Shown in pieces: positions 1 through 7,199 of a stretch of DNA of 53,029 nucleotides; positions within the stretch are counted from its first letter, which is position 1; each line of letters starts with the position of its first letter. The stretch comes from a virus: the IMG/VR virus record IMGVR_UViG_3300008267_000477, positions 1-53,029 of that record; one strand, written 5' to 3'. The notes beneath the pieces are model-generated. The model ran no database searches. It was given only the letters and a program-made list of their open reading frames with translations, and was not told the origin of the DNA. The translations under genes were made by a program, and so were the position numbers.

Positions 1-15
1 ACCTTTAGGTATAAA
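1..15 (+). promoter_or_regulatory. Early/middle phage promoter P1 (partial)
   Basis: The window opens inside a copy of the conserved ACCTTTAGGTATAA element that precedes many genes here. The upstream CTGTTGC half is cut off by the window edge. The start codon of the next gene follows at 28 in the context GAGAGATATG. Confidence 0.65.
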
Positions 16-27
16 AGATTGAGAGAT

Positions 28-252
28 ATGAGTAATCAAAACAACAAAGCAGCAGAGATCGTCAAGGGAATGATCGTGAAGTATGAAGGTGGCAACTACC
101 GTGTGTCATGTGTCAAGGGAGGGAAAGTCAACCTCAAGTCAGTATTCGGTAAGACAATCTATCACAAAGGGATTCCCGTTGAGTTGGTAGTAGAGGACGG
201 AAAGGCTTGGTACGAGAGATGGTCCCAGTCTGAAACTTATATGTGTATGTAA
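28..252 (+). CDS. Small hypothetical early protein, SH3-like
   Basis: This is a 74-residue protein of unknown function. I place the start at ATG 28 because it sits in the GAGAGATATG context shared by the early genes; a TTG nine bases upstream is in frame but would lie inside that leader. The sequence alternates short beta-prone segments (GMIVKYEGGNYRVSCV, then GIPVELVVEDGKAWYE) and could form a small SH3-like barrel, which is inference from pattern only. It follows promoter P1 directly and is separated from the AAA+ ATPase gene by promoter P2, so it is probably transcribed as a short early unit. No signal peptide or membrane segment is visible. Confidence 0.7.
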   Translation: MSNQNNKAAEIVKGMIVKYEGGNYRVSCVKGGKVNLKSVFGKTIYHKGIPVELVVEDGKAWYERWSQSETYMCM

Positions 253-267
253 AAAAGTTTTGCACAG

Positions 268-308
268 CTGTTGCAAACTCGAAAAATAGTAATGACCTTT
301 AAGTATAA
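268..308 (+). promoter_or_regulatory. Early/middle phage promoter P2
   Basis: CTGTTGC at 268-274 is followed, exactly 20 nt after its TTG, by GACCTTTAAGTATAA at 294-308. The ATPase start codon is at 325 in the context GAGAGATATG. The same spacing recurs in every full copy in the window. The second half resembles the Bacteroidota -7 element TAnnTTTG, with GA in place of TA. Confidence 0.75.
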
Positions 309-324
309 ATTTAAAAAGAGAGAT

Positions 325-1512
325 ATGAAAACTATGAATTATCCAATGATTGCCCAAGTAAAGATGGCCCCTGGCAAGGCTGGTAAGATGGTCGTTAAGG
401 CCTTCGATTCGACTTCCGGAGAGGAAGTGAAAGGTATTGTGTATGTAACCCTTCAAGGTGCCTTCAAGGCCGGAATGAATCTAGCCAAGGCTAGTGAGGA
501 TTCCTCTTGGATGCGTGTCGGTCAAGAGGTTACAGTTGAGACATTAGAGTCTATAATGAAAGGTGCTGAGCCTGCAAATGCTGCGGTCTCTGAAGCTCCT
601 AACGAGGTGATGGCCTTCCTTTCCACTTGTGTGGAGAAACGTCCTTCTACCTTGTATATTGAGGACCTTAACTGGAAGTTCATGTGTCGTACTGCGATGC
701 GTGGAGGTAACATGCTAATGACCGGACCTACCGGGTGTGGTAAGTCACAGACAGCCATTGCGGTTGCTAAGGCCCTAGGTCGTGAGTTGTTCTATGTGAA
801 CTTAGGAGCCACACAGGATCCACGAGGTACACTGATCGGTAACACTCACTTCTCCAAAGAGGTTGGTACTTTCTTTAACGAGTCTGCTTTCGTGAAAGCC
901 ATTCAGACACCTAACACAGTGATTCTCTTAGATGAGATATCGAGAGCACACCCTGAAGCTTGGAACATCTTGATGACGGTACTTGACCCAGGTCAGAGAT
1001 ACTTGAGACTAGATGAGGCCGTAGGTGCTCCAACAGTGCATGTAGCGGAGGGTGTAGCGTTCATTGCTACTGCGAACATCGGTAGTGAATATACCGCCAC
1101 TCGTGTGATGGACCGAGCAATGCTTGACCGATTCACGATCGCAGAGATACCTTACTTGACTGTGGCTCAGGAGTCTAAGTTGCTCACTCAGTTATACCCA
1201 GCCATGCCTAAGAAGACTTGTCAGAACATCGCAGAGATTGCGGGTCAGACAAGAGCAGAGGTACTGACAGATTCACCTAGGATCTCCACTGCGATCTCTA
1301 CACGATCAGTGATCGAGATGGCCGGGTTAATGTCTGACGGGTTTGCGATCGAAGAGACAGCCCAAGTGAGTATCTACCCACTGTACTCTAACGACGGAGG
1401 GATGCAGTCAGAAAGGACTTATGTGAAGCAGTTAGTACAGAAGTACATCAACGATGGAACATCTGACAACTTAGTAGGAGAAGAGGAGACTAGTTCAGCA
1501 ATACCATTTTAA
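325..1512 (+). CDS. MoxR/CobS-like AAA+ ATPase
   Basis: A 395-residue AAA+ ATPase of the MoxR/CobS/CbbQ type. Walker A is GPTGCGKS at residues 134-141, Walker B is VILLDE with D203 and E204, and a sensor-like FIATANIGS segment and an arginine-bearing AMLDRF segment follow. The first ~115 residues are a separate phage-specific domain. An in-frame ATG upstream at 271 is rejected because it lies inside promoter P2; ATG 325 has the GAGAGATATG context. Known MoxR-type ATPases work with VWA-domain partners to remodel or insert cofactors into target complexes, and the gene at 1902 encodes such a partner, so the two probably act together. Phages often carry cobS/cobT-like pairs, but their role is not established. 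No cobalamin pathway is implied. Confidence 0.88.
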   Translation: MKTMNYPMIAQVKMAPGKAGKMVVKAFDSTSGEEVKGIVYVTLQGAFKAGMNLAKASEDSSWMRVGQEVTVETLESIMKGAEPANAAVSEAPNEVMAFLSTCVEKRPSTLYIEDLNWKFMCRTAMRGGNMLMTGPTGCGKSQTAIAVAKALGRELFYVNLGATQDPRGTLIGNTHFSKEVGTFFNESAFVKAIQTPNTVILLDEISRAHPEAWNILMTVLDPGQRYLRLDEAVGAPTVHVAEGVAFIATANIGSEYTATRVMDRAMLDRFTIAEIPYLTVAQESKLLTQLYPAMPKKTCQNIAEIAGQTRAEVLTDSPRISTAISTRSVIEMAGLMSDGFAIEETAQVSIYPLYSNDGGMQSERTYVKQLVQKYINDGTSDNLVGEEETSSAIPF

Positions 1513-1522
1513 TCTGCTGAGT

Positions 1523-1828
1523 ATGAAGAAGTTCCAAACACAAGCACAGAAGGAGTTCCAAAAGATGAAGCGGTTTGTAGACAAGCGCTTCCCTGGAGCA
1601 CACACAATAGCAAAGCAAGTAGGTAGCAGGAAGCACTACATAGTACTAGACGGAAAGGGTTATGCCATAGTAGATCCGGAGCTCATGCTGCCACCTGCAC
1701 TATCAGTACGCAAGGCGTGGGAGCAGGCAAAGTATGCTGCATGGTTTACTAACATGATCCGTAAGAGCAACAATGCATTCTCAGACGAGAAAATGCTGAA
1801 GAAGATGGCAAGAGAATCTGCAGATTAG
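1523..1828 (+). CDS. Hypothetical basic protein between ATPase and VWA genes
   Basis: A 101-residue, lysine-rich protein that I do not recognise. The N-terminal 20 residues are strongly basic and helical (KKFQTQAQKEFQKMKRFVDK). A short beta-like stretch around HYIVLDGKGYAIVDPE follows, then another helical half. It starts 10 nt after the ATPase stop and ends before promoter P3, so it is probably co-transcribed with the ATPase. It lacks the GAGAGATATG start context of genes that follow a promoter, which fits an internal operon position. Its place between the ATPase and VWA genes hints at an accessory role in that system, which is only inference. Confidence 0.75.
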   Translation: MKKFQTQAQKEFQKMKRFVDKRFPGAHTIAKQVGSRKHYIVLDGKGYAIVDPELMLPPALSVRKAWEQAKYAAWFTNMIRKSNNAFSDEKMLKKMARESAD

Positions 1829-1849
1829 TGGAAAATTTTTCCCAGCAAA

Positions 1850-1890
1850 CTGTTGCACTATAGGAAAATAAGGAGGACCTTTAGGTATAA
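1850..1890 (+). promoter_or_regulatory. Early/middle phage promoter P3
   Basis: CTGTTGC at 1850-1856, then GACCTTTAGGTATAA at 1876-1890, with exactly 20 nt between TTG and GACC. The VWA gene starts at 1902 after AAGAGATATG. Confidence 0.78.
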
Positions 1891-1901
1891 GATTAAGAGA
1901 T

Positions 1902-4097
1902 ATGAATACAACGACAAAAATGAGTTATGATGAGTTGCTGAGAAAAGCGCTCAACAAGGGCAAGTCTACTAAGAAAGACAAGTTCGACAAGAAGAAAAAC
2001 TATGCTAGCTTCTGGATGGATGATCTAGGGCGTGGTGGTGATCGCTTCGGTATCAGTAGTGACTTCTCCGGTAAGTCTAGTGACTTGGTTAAATCAATCA
2101 AGTTGAACTCGTATCGTAGAGCTGTTGCGAACTTCGTTAAGATCCTGACTAACAAGGAGATACCGGTTCGCTTCCAGGGTACTGACTCTTATACGGATGG
2201 TAAGAGTGTTACTATCAGTACTGACATCAAAGATGATAACTTCGACGTTACAGTTGGATTAGCTTTGCACGAAGCCTCTCACATCTTGTTGACAGACTTC
2301 GCTATCTTGCCTATCCTTAACAGCGGTAACCACACTGAGGTAGAAAAGATCGTAAGTAAGTTTCCTGCTGAGGCTCACGGGATTATCCGAATGATGATCA
2401 AAGACTTACTTAACTGGGTTGAGGACAGAAGGATTGATAACTTCGTGTTCAGTACCTCTCCTGGTTACAAAGCTTACTACCACAAGTTGTACGACCACTA
2501 CTTCAACAACGATAAGATTGTTGCTAAGGGATTGAAAGCTAAGAAGTACCGAAACCCTAAGACTATTGATAGTTGGATGATGCACATCATCAACATGACC
2601 AACTCCAACTTCAACCCTACAGCAATGCCGGGCTTGCAAGAAGTAACTAACATAGTTGACATTAACAAGATCAGTCGATTGAAGTCCACGAATGATGCAC
2701 TAGAAGTGGTGTTGATGATGATGGAAGTGATCGCTGAGCACCTCGAGTTCAAGACTAAGGAACAAGAGGAAGAAGAGCAAGAAGGTCAACAACCGATGCC
2801 AGGTGAAGGTGGTGAGGAAGGTGAGAAACAGAAGAGCCAAGGTTCTGCTGGTGGATCAGGTGAAGGTAATGAAGAGGAGGGTGAGGAGTCTGAGTCAGAA
2901 GAATCTGAGGAAGATGAGACAGAAGATGAAGGTGAGGAGTTAGATGGTTCAGAAGAAGCTGCTATCGAGAGTCACATGGAGAAGCAAAAGAAGTTCGGTG
3001 ACGGAAAGACAATGAAGAAGTCTGCTGGTAGAAACCTTGCTAGAAAGCTTGACAAGGCTGAGAAGGAAGGTGTGACAATCGAACAAGTAGCTGGTAAGTA
3101 CACTTGTCTTAACTACGACATCACCGGTAAGGAGTTCGTAGCCTCAACTACTGCTTCAGAACAGATCAACCAGTTACAGAGTGAGAGATCGAGACTTCCT
3201 TACGGAGACAAGAAACGTGATGAGCTTGGCAAGCAGATCGATGCTCTAAGAGAGCAACGAGAAATGCTTGACAGCAACTACTTCGGTAGTAGCTCTGCGA
3301 GATATACAAAAGCAATCGAGGAAGGCTTACTAATGGGACAGTTGCTAGGAAGAAAGCTTCAGACCCGTAATGAGTCAAGAGATCGAATCGACAACAGACT
3401 TAGAAGCGGTAAGATAGACAACAGACGACTAGCTGCTGCAGGGTACGGAATCGAAAGTATCTTCCACCAGGTAACAGTAGATAAGTACAAGAAAGCAAAC
3501 ATCCACTTATCGCTAGACGGATCAGGAAGTATGGGAGGAACGAACTGGGCCAACACAGCCAAGCTCGCTGCAGCGATAGCCAAAGCAATCACATACACAC
3601 AGAACGTAAGTATGCAGATCTCGATAAGAGTAACTACTAACGACGGTGGAACCCTTCCAGTTAACTACTTCATCTACGACTCACGTAAGAACACAATCAG
3701 GGAATTGCAACTGATACTAGGAAGCTTCTCTCCTAACGGGATGACACCAGAGGGACTTTGCTTCGAGAGTATGTTGAAGAAAGGACAACTAGTGAAGAGT
3801 GACTCAGACATGGACAGCTACTTCGTAAACCTCTCCGACGGAGGACCTGGAGGAGTTGGTAACTACCAAGGAGAGACAGCAATGAGACACACAAGAGACC
3901 AGATCACTAAGATGCGTAACGAGCTAGGGATGAACATCTTAAGCTACTTTATGACAGAGTATAAGAGTGATGACTTCGGTAGCACTAGCTCAGGTAGAAT
4001 GTTCCAGGGGATGTACGGAAAGGCAGCTACACAAGTTCAACCAGACAACGCACTACAGATAGCTAAGACATTAAACAATATGTTCATGGGTAAGTAA
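1902..4097 (+). CDS. VWA-domain protein with metallopeptidase-like N-terminus (CobT-like)
   Basis: A 731-residue protein with three visible parts. The N-terminal part holds H123-E-A-S-H127 (ALHEASHILLTD), an HExxH zinc-peptidase-like motif. Residues ~285-350 form a very acidic Glu/Ser/Gly linker, as seen in CobT and midasin-type proteins. The C-terminal part is a VWA domain with a MIDAS motif, D539-G-S-G-S (SLDGSGSMGG), and a later NLSDGGPGG loop. The architecture resembles the family of putative metallopeptidase plus VWA-like domains (DUF2201-type). It follows promoter P3 and lies just after the MoxR-like ATPase gene, so an ATPase-VWA chaperone pair is the natural reading. Substrate and role are unknown; whether the HExxH site is catalytic cannot be judged from sequence. 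Confidence 0.85.
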   Translation: MNTTTKMSYDELLRKALNKGKSTKKDKFDKKKNYASFWMDDLGRGGDRFGISSDFSGKSSDLVKSIKLNSYRRAVANFVKILTNKEIPVRFQGTDSYTDGKSVTISTDIKDDNFDVTVGLALHEASHILLTDFAILPILNSGNHTEVEKIVSKFPAEAHGIIRMMIKDLLNWVEDRRIDNFVFSTSPGYKAYYHKLYDHYFNNDKIVAKGLKAKKYRNPKTIDSWMMHIINMTNSNFNPTAMPGLQEVTNIVDINKISRLKSTNDALEVVLMMMEVIAEHLEFKTKEQEEEEQEGQQPMPGEGGEEGEKQKSQGSAGGSGEGNEEEGEESESEESEEDETEDEGEELDGSEEAAIESHMEKQKKFGDGKTMKKSAGRNLARKLDKAEKEGVTIEQVAGKYTCLNYDITGKEFVASTTASEQINQLQSERSRLPYGDKKRDELGKQIDALREQREMLDSNYFGSSSARYTKAIEEGLLMGQLLGRKLQTRNESRDRIDNRLRSGKIDNRRLAAAGYGIESIFHQVTVDKYKKANIHLSLDGSGSMGGTNWANTAKLAAAIAKAITYTQNVSMQISIRVTTNDGGTLPVNYFIYDSRKNTIRELQLILGSFSPNGMTPEGLCFESMLKKGQLVKSDSDMDSYFVNLSDGGPGGVGNYQGETAMRHTRDQITKMRNELGMNILSYFMTEYKSDDFGSTSSGRMFQGMYGKAATQVQPDNALQIAKTLNNMFMGK

Positions 4098-4112
4098 TCA
4101 TATCTCTCTCTT

Positions 4113-4475
4113 AATCAAACACTTACCCAGGGGGACCTCCAGCAAAGATATAGCATGGGGGTCCCCCCTATATAAGCCGGTGTATATCGAGGGGATCCCC
4201 CTGTGCAAAACCGGTGCATAACGAGGGGGATATCCCCCGAAAAACGGTGCAAAAAGCGTGCAAAACACCCCCTATAATTACGTGAAAACCGGGTGGGTAT
4301 CGCCCTATTTTTCGGAAACTATATGCGTACACATTGCGATGGTGATTTTTTTTCCTATAGGACATTGACACTCGAGTTACACTGCGTGTAATGTCTATAT
4401 TTAACCTCCCATCCCCGATGGGAGCCACATAGTACAAAGTGGCACCCCATTAACAAAAGGGAATCCAAAACCGAG
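4113..4475 (+). other. Noncoding block with G/C palindromes, iterons and hairpins
   Basis: About 430 bases between the VWA gene and the first tagged protein have no credible gene. They hold GGGGGTCCCCC (4157-4167), GGGGATCCCC (4191-4200) and GGGGGATATCCCCC (4225-4238). CGGTG recurs at 4178, 4212 and 4245 (34 and 33 nt apart) and GTGCAAAA recurs at 4203, 4247 and 4258. Further on are an interrupted inverted repeat GACATT...AATGTC (4361-4395) and a hairpin CTCCCAT-CCCCG-ATGGGAG (4406-4424). The block separates the early genes from the cargo block. An origin of replication, a protein-binding array or a complex terminator are all possible. Confidence 0.6.
4177..4265 (+). repeat. Degenerate 33-34 nt iteron array
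   Basis: Two good copies and one decayed copy of CGGTG-(T/C)ATA-(A/T)CGAGGGG followed by a C run start at 4178, 4212 and 4245. Each good copy embeds a self-complementary GGGG...CCCC core. Such spaced direct repeats with internal dyads are typical of initiator or regulator binding sites; the binding protein is unknown. Confidence 0.55.
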
Positions 4476-4477
4476 CA

Positions 4478-4485
4478 TATTTATA
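4478..4485 (+). promoter_or_regulatory. Late-promoter-like TATTTATA
   Basis: CATATTTATACC stands 47 nt before the start codon of the first tagged gene. It matches the TATTTATA element found before most cargo, lysis and tail operons in this window. Confidence 0.4.
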
Positions 4486-4521
4486 CCAAATAACCGCTGG
4501 TTAAAAATAAAAAATTTAGTA

Positions 4522-4529
4522 TATTTATC
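4522..4529 (+). promoter_or_regulatory. Late-promoter-like TATTTATC next to start codon
   Basis: TATTTATC lies only 2 nt before ATG 4532. If it were a -10 element, the transcript would be leaderless, so this copy may instead be a start-site signal; the copy at 4478 may be the true promoter. Confidence 0.35.
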
Positions 4530-4531
4530 CC

Positions 4532-4768
4532 ATGAAAATCGACAAAAAAAAGCTAATGGAACTAGCCAATATCAAGGCTAAAAAGCGCAGCCTAAGAGAG
4601 GCAAAATCCAACATTAAAACTACGTGGAGAAACGTGCAAGACCTGGAAGCAGACTTGCAGGATTGGATGACTACATTAGACGCTCAACAAGTGCAGGACG
4701 TGCTAGATACGTTGCAGAACTTCGTGGATAACTACGAGGGTGAAATGGACATGGATGACGACTTTTAA
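4532..4768 (+). CDS. Tagged small protein 1 (putative packaged protein)
   Basis: A 78-residue protein with no recognised domain. Its N-terminus, MKIDKKKLMELANIK, is a short basic segment followed by L-M-E, the first of many such tags in this window. In T4, short N-terminal capsid-targeting sequences (such as MKTYQEFIAE) end in an [LI]-x-E site cut by the gp21 prohead protease, and this tag has the same layout. The rest is a Glu/Asp-rich helical body (DLEADLQDWMTTLDAQQVQDVL) ending in a very acidic tail, MDMDDDF. It is the first gene of a tightly packed run that continues to 8716. The packaging role is inference from the shared tag. Confidence 0.7.
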   Translation: MKIDKKKLMELANIKAKKRSLREAKSNIKTTWRNVQDLEADLQDWMTTLDAQQVQDVLDTLQNFVDNYEGEMDMDDDF

Positions 4769-4770
4769 CT

Positions 4771-4783
4771 CAGTAAAACACAC
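4771..4783 (+). repeat. Repeated 13-nt intergenic leader, copy 1
   Basis: CAGTAAAACACAC occurs here and again at 5034-5046, each time in the gap between a stop codon and the next start. It could be a duplicated translation leader or the scar of a gene duplication. Confidence 0.45.
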
Positions 4784-4785
4784 CA

Positions 4786-5031
4786 ATGAAAATCACTAGA
4801 AAACAACTCATTGAGAACGCTGGAATCTTCAGAGAAGGTACTTCAGATCGCGACGCAATCGCACACTACGTGTGGGGTAGAGATGAGCTTATGGATAAGT
4901 CAGAGGACGAGATAGAACGCGTTATTGATGAGATGGAAAAAGAGTGGATGGCATCCAAAGGCAACTACCCAAGTGTCGACGAGTACATCGAGGAATTTGA
5001 TGAAAACGGCGGTATAGAAATGTTCCTATAA
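4786..5031 (+). CDS. Tagged small acidic protein 2 (putative packaged protein)
   Basis: An 81-residue protein of unknown function. The tag is MKITRKQLIENAG, with the [LI]-x-E candidate cut site L-I-E before N-A-G. The mature part would be strongly acidic and helical (DELMDKSEDEIERVIDEMEKEWMASKGN), then a short acidic segment with IEEFDENGG. It follows the previous tagged gene after an 18-nt gap that contains the CAGTAAAACACAC leader. The acidic body and tag fit an internal head protein, but nothing indicates a catalytic activity. Confidence 0.7.
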   Translation: MKITRKQLIENAGIFREGTSDRDAIAHYVWGRDELMDKSEDEIERVIDEMEKEWMASKGNYPSVDEYIEEFDENGGIEMFL

Positions 5032-5033
5032 CA

Positions 5034-5046
5034 CAGTAAAACACAC
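5034..5046 (+). repeat. Repeated 13-nt intergenic leader, copy 2
   Basis: An exact second copy of CAGTAAAACACAC, 263 nt downstream of the first, again just upstream of a start codon. Confidence 0.45.
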
Positions 5047-5054
5047 AAACAACT

Positions 5055-5417
5055 ATGATAGCGTTTTTTGCACCATTCATCATAAGTCGACAAAAATCAG
5101 CTCCACTCTTAGGTAGCAAACCGGAGTTTCAATTGGGTATTGATCAAATCAAAGTCGGCGATTGGATCGGATATTACAACACCGATAAAAACCGCTGTCG
5201 CGGTGGAGGGCAGGTAATTGAGATCCGTCCTAAATCGGTTATTTTGGATCAGGTTAGAGGGTTTAAAATTGGTAGTATGAAAACCAAAGGATCACCGGTT
5301 GGAGATGGTAAAATGGAGTTAAAAATTGGTGGTGTAAGAAGTGGCAAGTTTAATGGCTGGAAAATCATAACTCCGGATAAAATTGCTCACGTTAAAAGTA
5401 AAGGAGCACGACAATGA
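5055..5417 (+). CDS. Hypothetical protein, possible SH3/KOW-like fold
   Basis: A 120-residue basic protein. The first ~12 residues (MIAFFAPFIISR) are hydrophobic and do not match the tags of its neighbours. The body contains DQIKVGDWIGYYNTD followed by glycine-rich beta-prone segments (GGGQVIEIRPKSVILDQVRG), which would suit a small SH3 or KOW-like barrel; this is a pattern guess. Its stop codon overlaps the next start (ATGA at 5414). An untagged member in this run may act in another compartment, or the true start may be elsewhere; no better in-frame ATG is evident near the 5' end. Confidence 0.6.
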   Translation: MIAFFAPFIISRQKSAPLLGSKPEFQLGIDQIKVGDWIGYYNTDKNRCRGGGQVIEIRPKSVILDQVRGFKIGSMKTKGSPVGDGKMELKIGGVRSGKFNGWKIITPDKIAHVKSKGARQ

Positions 5418-5758
5418 AACTAACCAAGAAACGCCTAATGGAAAACGCGGGCCTGCTGCAAGAAAAAGCACCAAGCCAATACGCTATCATGGTAGGATCT
5501 CACGCTGCTAGATTAGTGGGTTTTGAGGTTTCTATATCTAGCGGTAAAGCGATGGACGGCGGTACTGTTAGTGGCGATTTTCTAGTGGTTGGATACGGTA
5601 GTATAGTGCAAAATACTACTGGGGATTTTACCTATGACACTCGTCCATCTAACGGCATAATCTTCGTACAACAAGCATGGACCGGCGGTAGTGGAAAAGT
5701 GCAAGGAGTGTTGTATCATCCGAGTATGGACGGTAATTCTATTAAAGTAAAACAGTAA
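5414..5758 (+). CDS. Tagged protein 3 (putative packaged protein)
   Basis: A 114-residue protein with tag MKLTKKRLMENAGLLQEKA. It has two candidate [LI]-x-E sites, L-M-E and L-Q-E. The remainder is glycine- and serine-rich and beta-prone (GFEVSISSGKAMDGGTVSGDFLVVGYGS), ending in a short GVLYHPSMDGNSIKVKQ segment. No catalytic motif is recognised. The start overlaps the previous stop by 4 nt and its own stop overlaps the next start (TAATG at 5756-5760), so translation is probably coupled along the run. Confidence 0.7.
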   Translation: MKLTKKRLMENAGLLQEKAPSQYAIMVGSHAARLVGFEVSISSGKAMDGGTVSGDFLVVGYGSIVQNTTGDFTYDTRPSNGIIFVQQAWTGGSGKVQGVLYHPSMDGNSIKVKQ

Positions 5759-6153
5759 TGAAATTAAGAGAACTCAAAGCCATTATCAAAGAGGAAGTAC
5801 GTAGTGTACTAAAAGAAAACGCGGCGGTAGACTACGATAAATTGGTGGATCTTATCATGGGAGCTGACAATGACAGACAGCTTGCAATATCGTACGATTC
5901 GTACCACGGTGGCATTAAAATCGGTGGAGTCACTTACTCTAAGGGAGACCTAGTAAGAGTGTTTAAACAGCCGGTTGGATCGTCGGGAGACATTAAGGCT
6001 TTGTTCTACTACGCACAACAAGATCCCGCTAAAACAAAGGCGGAAGTTGAGCGTATTGCTAAACAAAAATTCGGGCCACATAGCTTGTTTGTTTCTACGG
6101 AAAAAGGGTTCGAGAATGAGATCATTGTCAAGTATTCACCACGCATTAGATAA
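5758..6153 (+). CDS. Tagged protein 4 (long helical tag)
   Basis: A 131-residue protein with the longer tag form MKLRELKAIIKEEVRSVLKENA: an amphipathic helix with alternating basic and acidic residues, ending in candidate site L-K-E before N-A-A. The body (DYDKLVDLIMGADNDRQLAIS...) has a mixed alpha/beta pattern and a C-terminal stretch with IAKQKFGPHSLFVSTEKGFENEIIVKY, but I recognise no family. It is separated by 6 nt from the next gene, whose tag begins with the same seven residues (MKLRELK), so the two tags probably share ancestry while the bodies differ. Confidence 0.7.
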   Translation: MKLRELKAIIKEEVRSVLKENAAVDYDKLVDLIMGADNDRQLAISYDSYHGGIKIGGVTYSKGDLVRVFKQPVGSSGDIKALFYYAQQDPAKTKAEVERIAKQKFGPHSLFVSTEKGFENEIIVKYSPRIR

Positions 6154-6159
6154 TATAAA

Positions 6160-6909
6160 ATGAAACTGAGAGAATTAAAGAAAATCGTTAAAGAAGAAAC
6201 CTCTAAGGTTGTTAATGAAAAGCTGAATTTCGTACTAGGACCAACCATTCATGGTGATCCTAATAAGCCTATGAAGGACGACTTCAAGATCGCTTTTACA
6301 AACCCAAAAAAGGCGATAATGACTATCATGCAAGTCAATCAAGATCTCAAGTCTCGAGGACTTGAACCCGTTAAGTATGATAACGTAGGAGTCGTGTTTA
6401 ACAAGCCAAGCAACCAACAAATGCAATTCATCTTAAACGCGTTTAACAACGAAGATGTTATGAGCGTTGGACGTGTGTTAAAAGAAGGTACACTTAACGA
6501 AGCATCGGGATGGCCAATCGGTCATTTTGAAGTAATAAACACGTTTAAAATCACACCGGGTGGTGGCTGGCAAGTGTCGTTTAATAAGGGTGATATTCTA
6601 CGAGTTGAAGATGCTTCAAAAATGGGATATCCCGGCGTTCAAAAGATCGTAAAATGGGATGCGTTAAAGAATGATTGGGTGACTAAACGTCCGCCAATTA
6701 GCGGCATGGAAGTGTTCCCAATTGACAAGTTTGCCGGCTCATATAACTGGGTTAGTACATTCACTCAAAACACAAAAGCACTTTCAAAAGGCGCGGCGGA
6801 ATCCAAGGCAAAATCTATGGCAAAAGAGACTGTACTTAGTGCACGTGATGCCATTAAAATGCTTCAAGGATTGTCACAAAATCAACAAGTAAAAATCACG
6901 ATAATCTAA
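6160..6909 (+). CDS. Tagged two-module protein with internal cut-like site
   Basis: A 249-residue protein starting MKLRELKKIVKEETSKVVNEK, a long helical tag. Residues ~22-105 form a first module (NFVLGPTIHGDPNKPMKDDFKIAF...). A linker RVLKEGTLNEASGWP follows, containing L-K-E and L-N-E, the same site type as the N-terminal tags. The second module (FEVINTFKITPGGGWQVSFNKGDILRVEDASKMG...) resembles a small SH3-like unit and ends in a Lys/Ala-rich helix. If the prohead protease recognises [LI]-x-E, this would be a polyprotein cut into two mature internal proteins. That is inference; no enzyme signature is seen. Confidence 0.68.
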   Translation: MKLRELKKIVKEETSKVVNEKLNFVLGPTIHGDPNKPMKDDFKIAFTNPKKAIMTIMQVNQDLKSRGLEPVKYDNVGVVFNKPSNQQMQFILNAFNNEDVMSVGRVLKEGTLNEASGWPIGHFEVINTFKITPGGGWQVSFNKGDILRVEDASKMGYPGVQKIVKWDALKNDWVTKRPPISGMEVFPIDKFAGSYNWVSTFTQNTKALSKGAAESKAKSMAKETVLSARDAIKMLQGLSQNQQVKITII

Positions 6910-7193
6910 TGCCTAACACAGTGAACACAAACAAACGAAGACTACAAGAATTAGCGGGTCTTAGACTTAATGAAGGCGCGTATAGTCCACAACAAGTGGC
7001 GGCTACAAAAGCCATGATTGCTAAGGCTCAAAAGGCGAAAAGTGACATGGAATTAGTGCTTAAAGATCTCCAAAAAATGGCGGGTGAAGATCGTCGATTT
7101 GAAGGAGATGTTACGTATCTTGAACAAGTGGTCAATGCTTTACATGCGTACATTATGGACGCTGATAAGTTTGTAATACAAGGCAAAGTTTAA
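6909..7193 (+). CDS. Tagged helical protein 6
   Basis: A 94-residue protein beginning MPNTVNTNKRRLQELAGLRLNEGA, the KRRLxELAG type of tag with candidate sites L-Q-E and L-N-E. The mature part is almost entirely helical and charged (QQVAATKAMIAKAQKAKSD, then EDRRFEGDVTYLEQVVNALH) and might be a two- or three-helix bundle. It overlaps the previous stop (TAATG). Function is unknown; the tag groups it with the other putative head-internal proteins. Confidence 0.68.
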   Translation: MPNTVNTNKRRLQELAGLRLNEGAYSPQQVAATKAMIAKAQKAKSDMELVLKDLQKMAGEDRRFEGDVTYLEQVVNALHAYIMDADKFVIQGKV

Positions 7194-7199
7194 GTAAAA

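Noticed and set aside
139-456. Open frames on the minus strand across the early genes and throughout the window
   Set aside because: All supported genes are on the + strand with clear promoters, coupled starts and motifs; the minus-strand frames overlap them, have no start context and no recognisable protein pattern.
325-4097. Cobalamin biosynthesis genes (cobS/cobT)
   Set aside because: The ATPase and VWA proteins have the general architecture, but nothing else from cobalt chelation or cobalamin synthesis is present; phage cobS/cobT labels usually reflect fold similarity only.
4157-4265. CRISPR array
   Set aside because: Only three degenerate repeats with 33-34 nt period and no unique spacers of constant size between identical repeats; no cas genes.
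4168-4437. An 89-codon minus-strand frame inside the palindrome block
   Set aside because: It reads through the palindromes and hairpins; its sequence looks like translated repeats and it has no promoter or start context.
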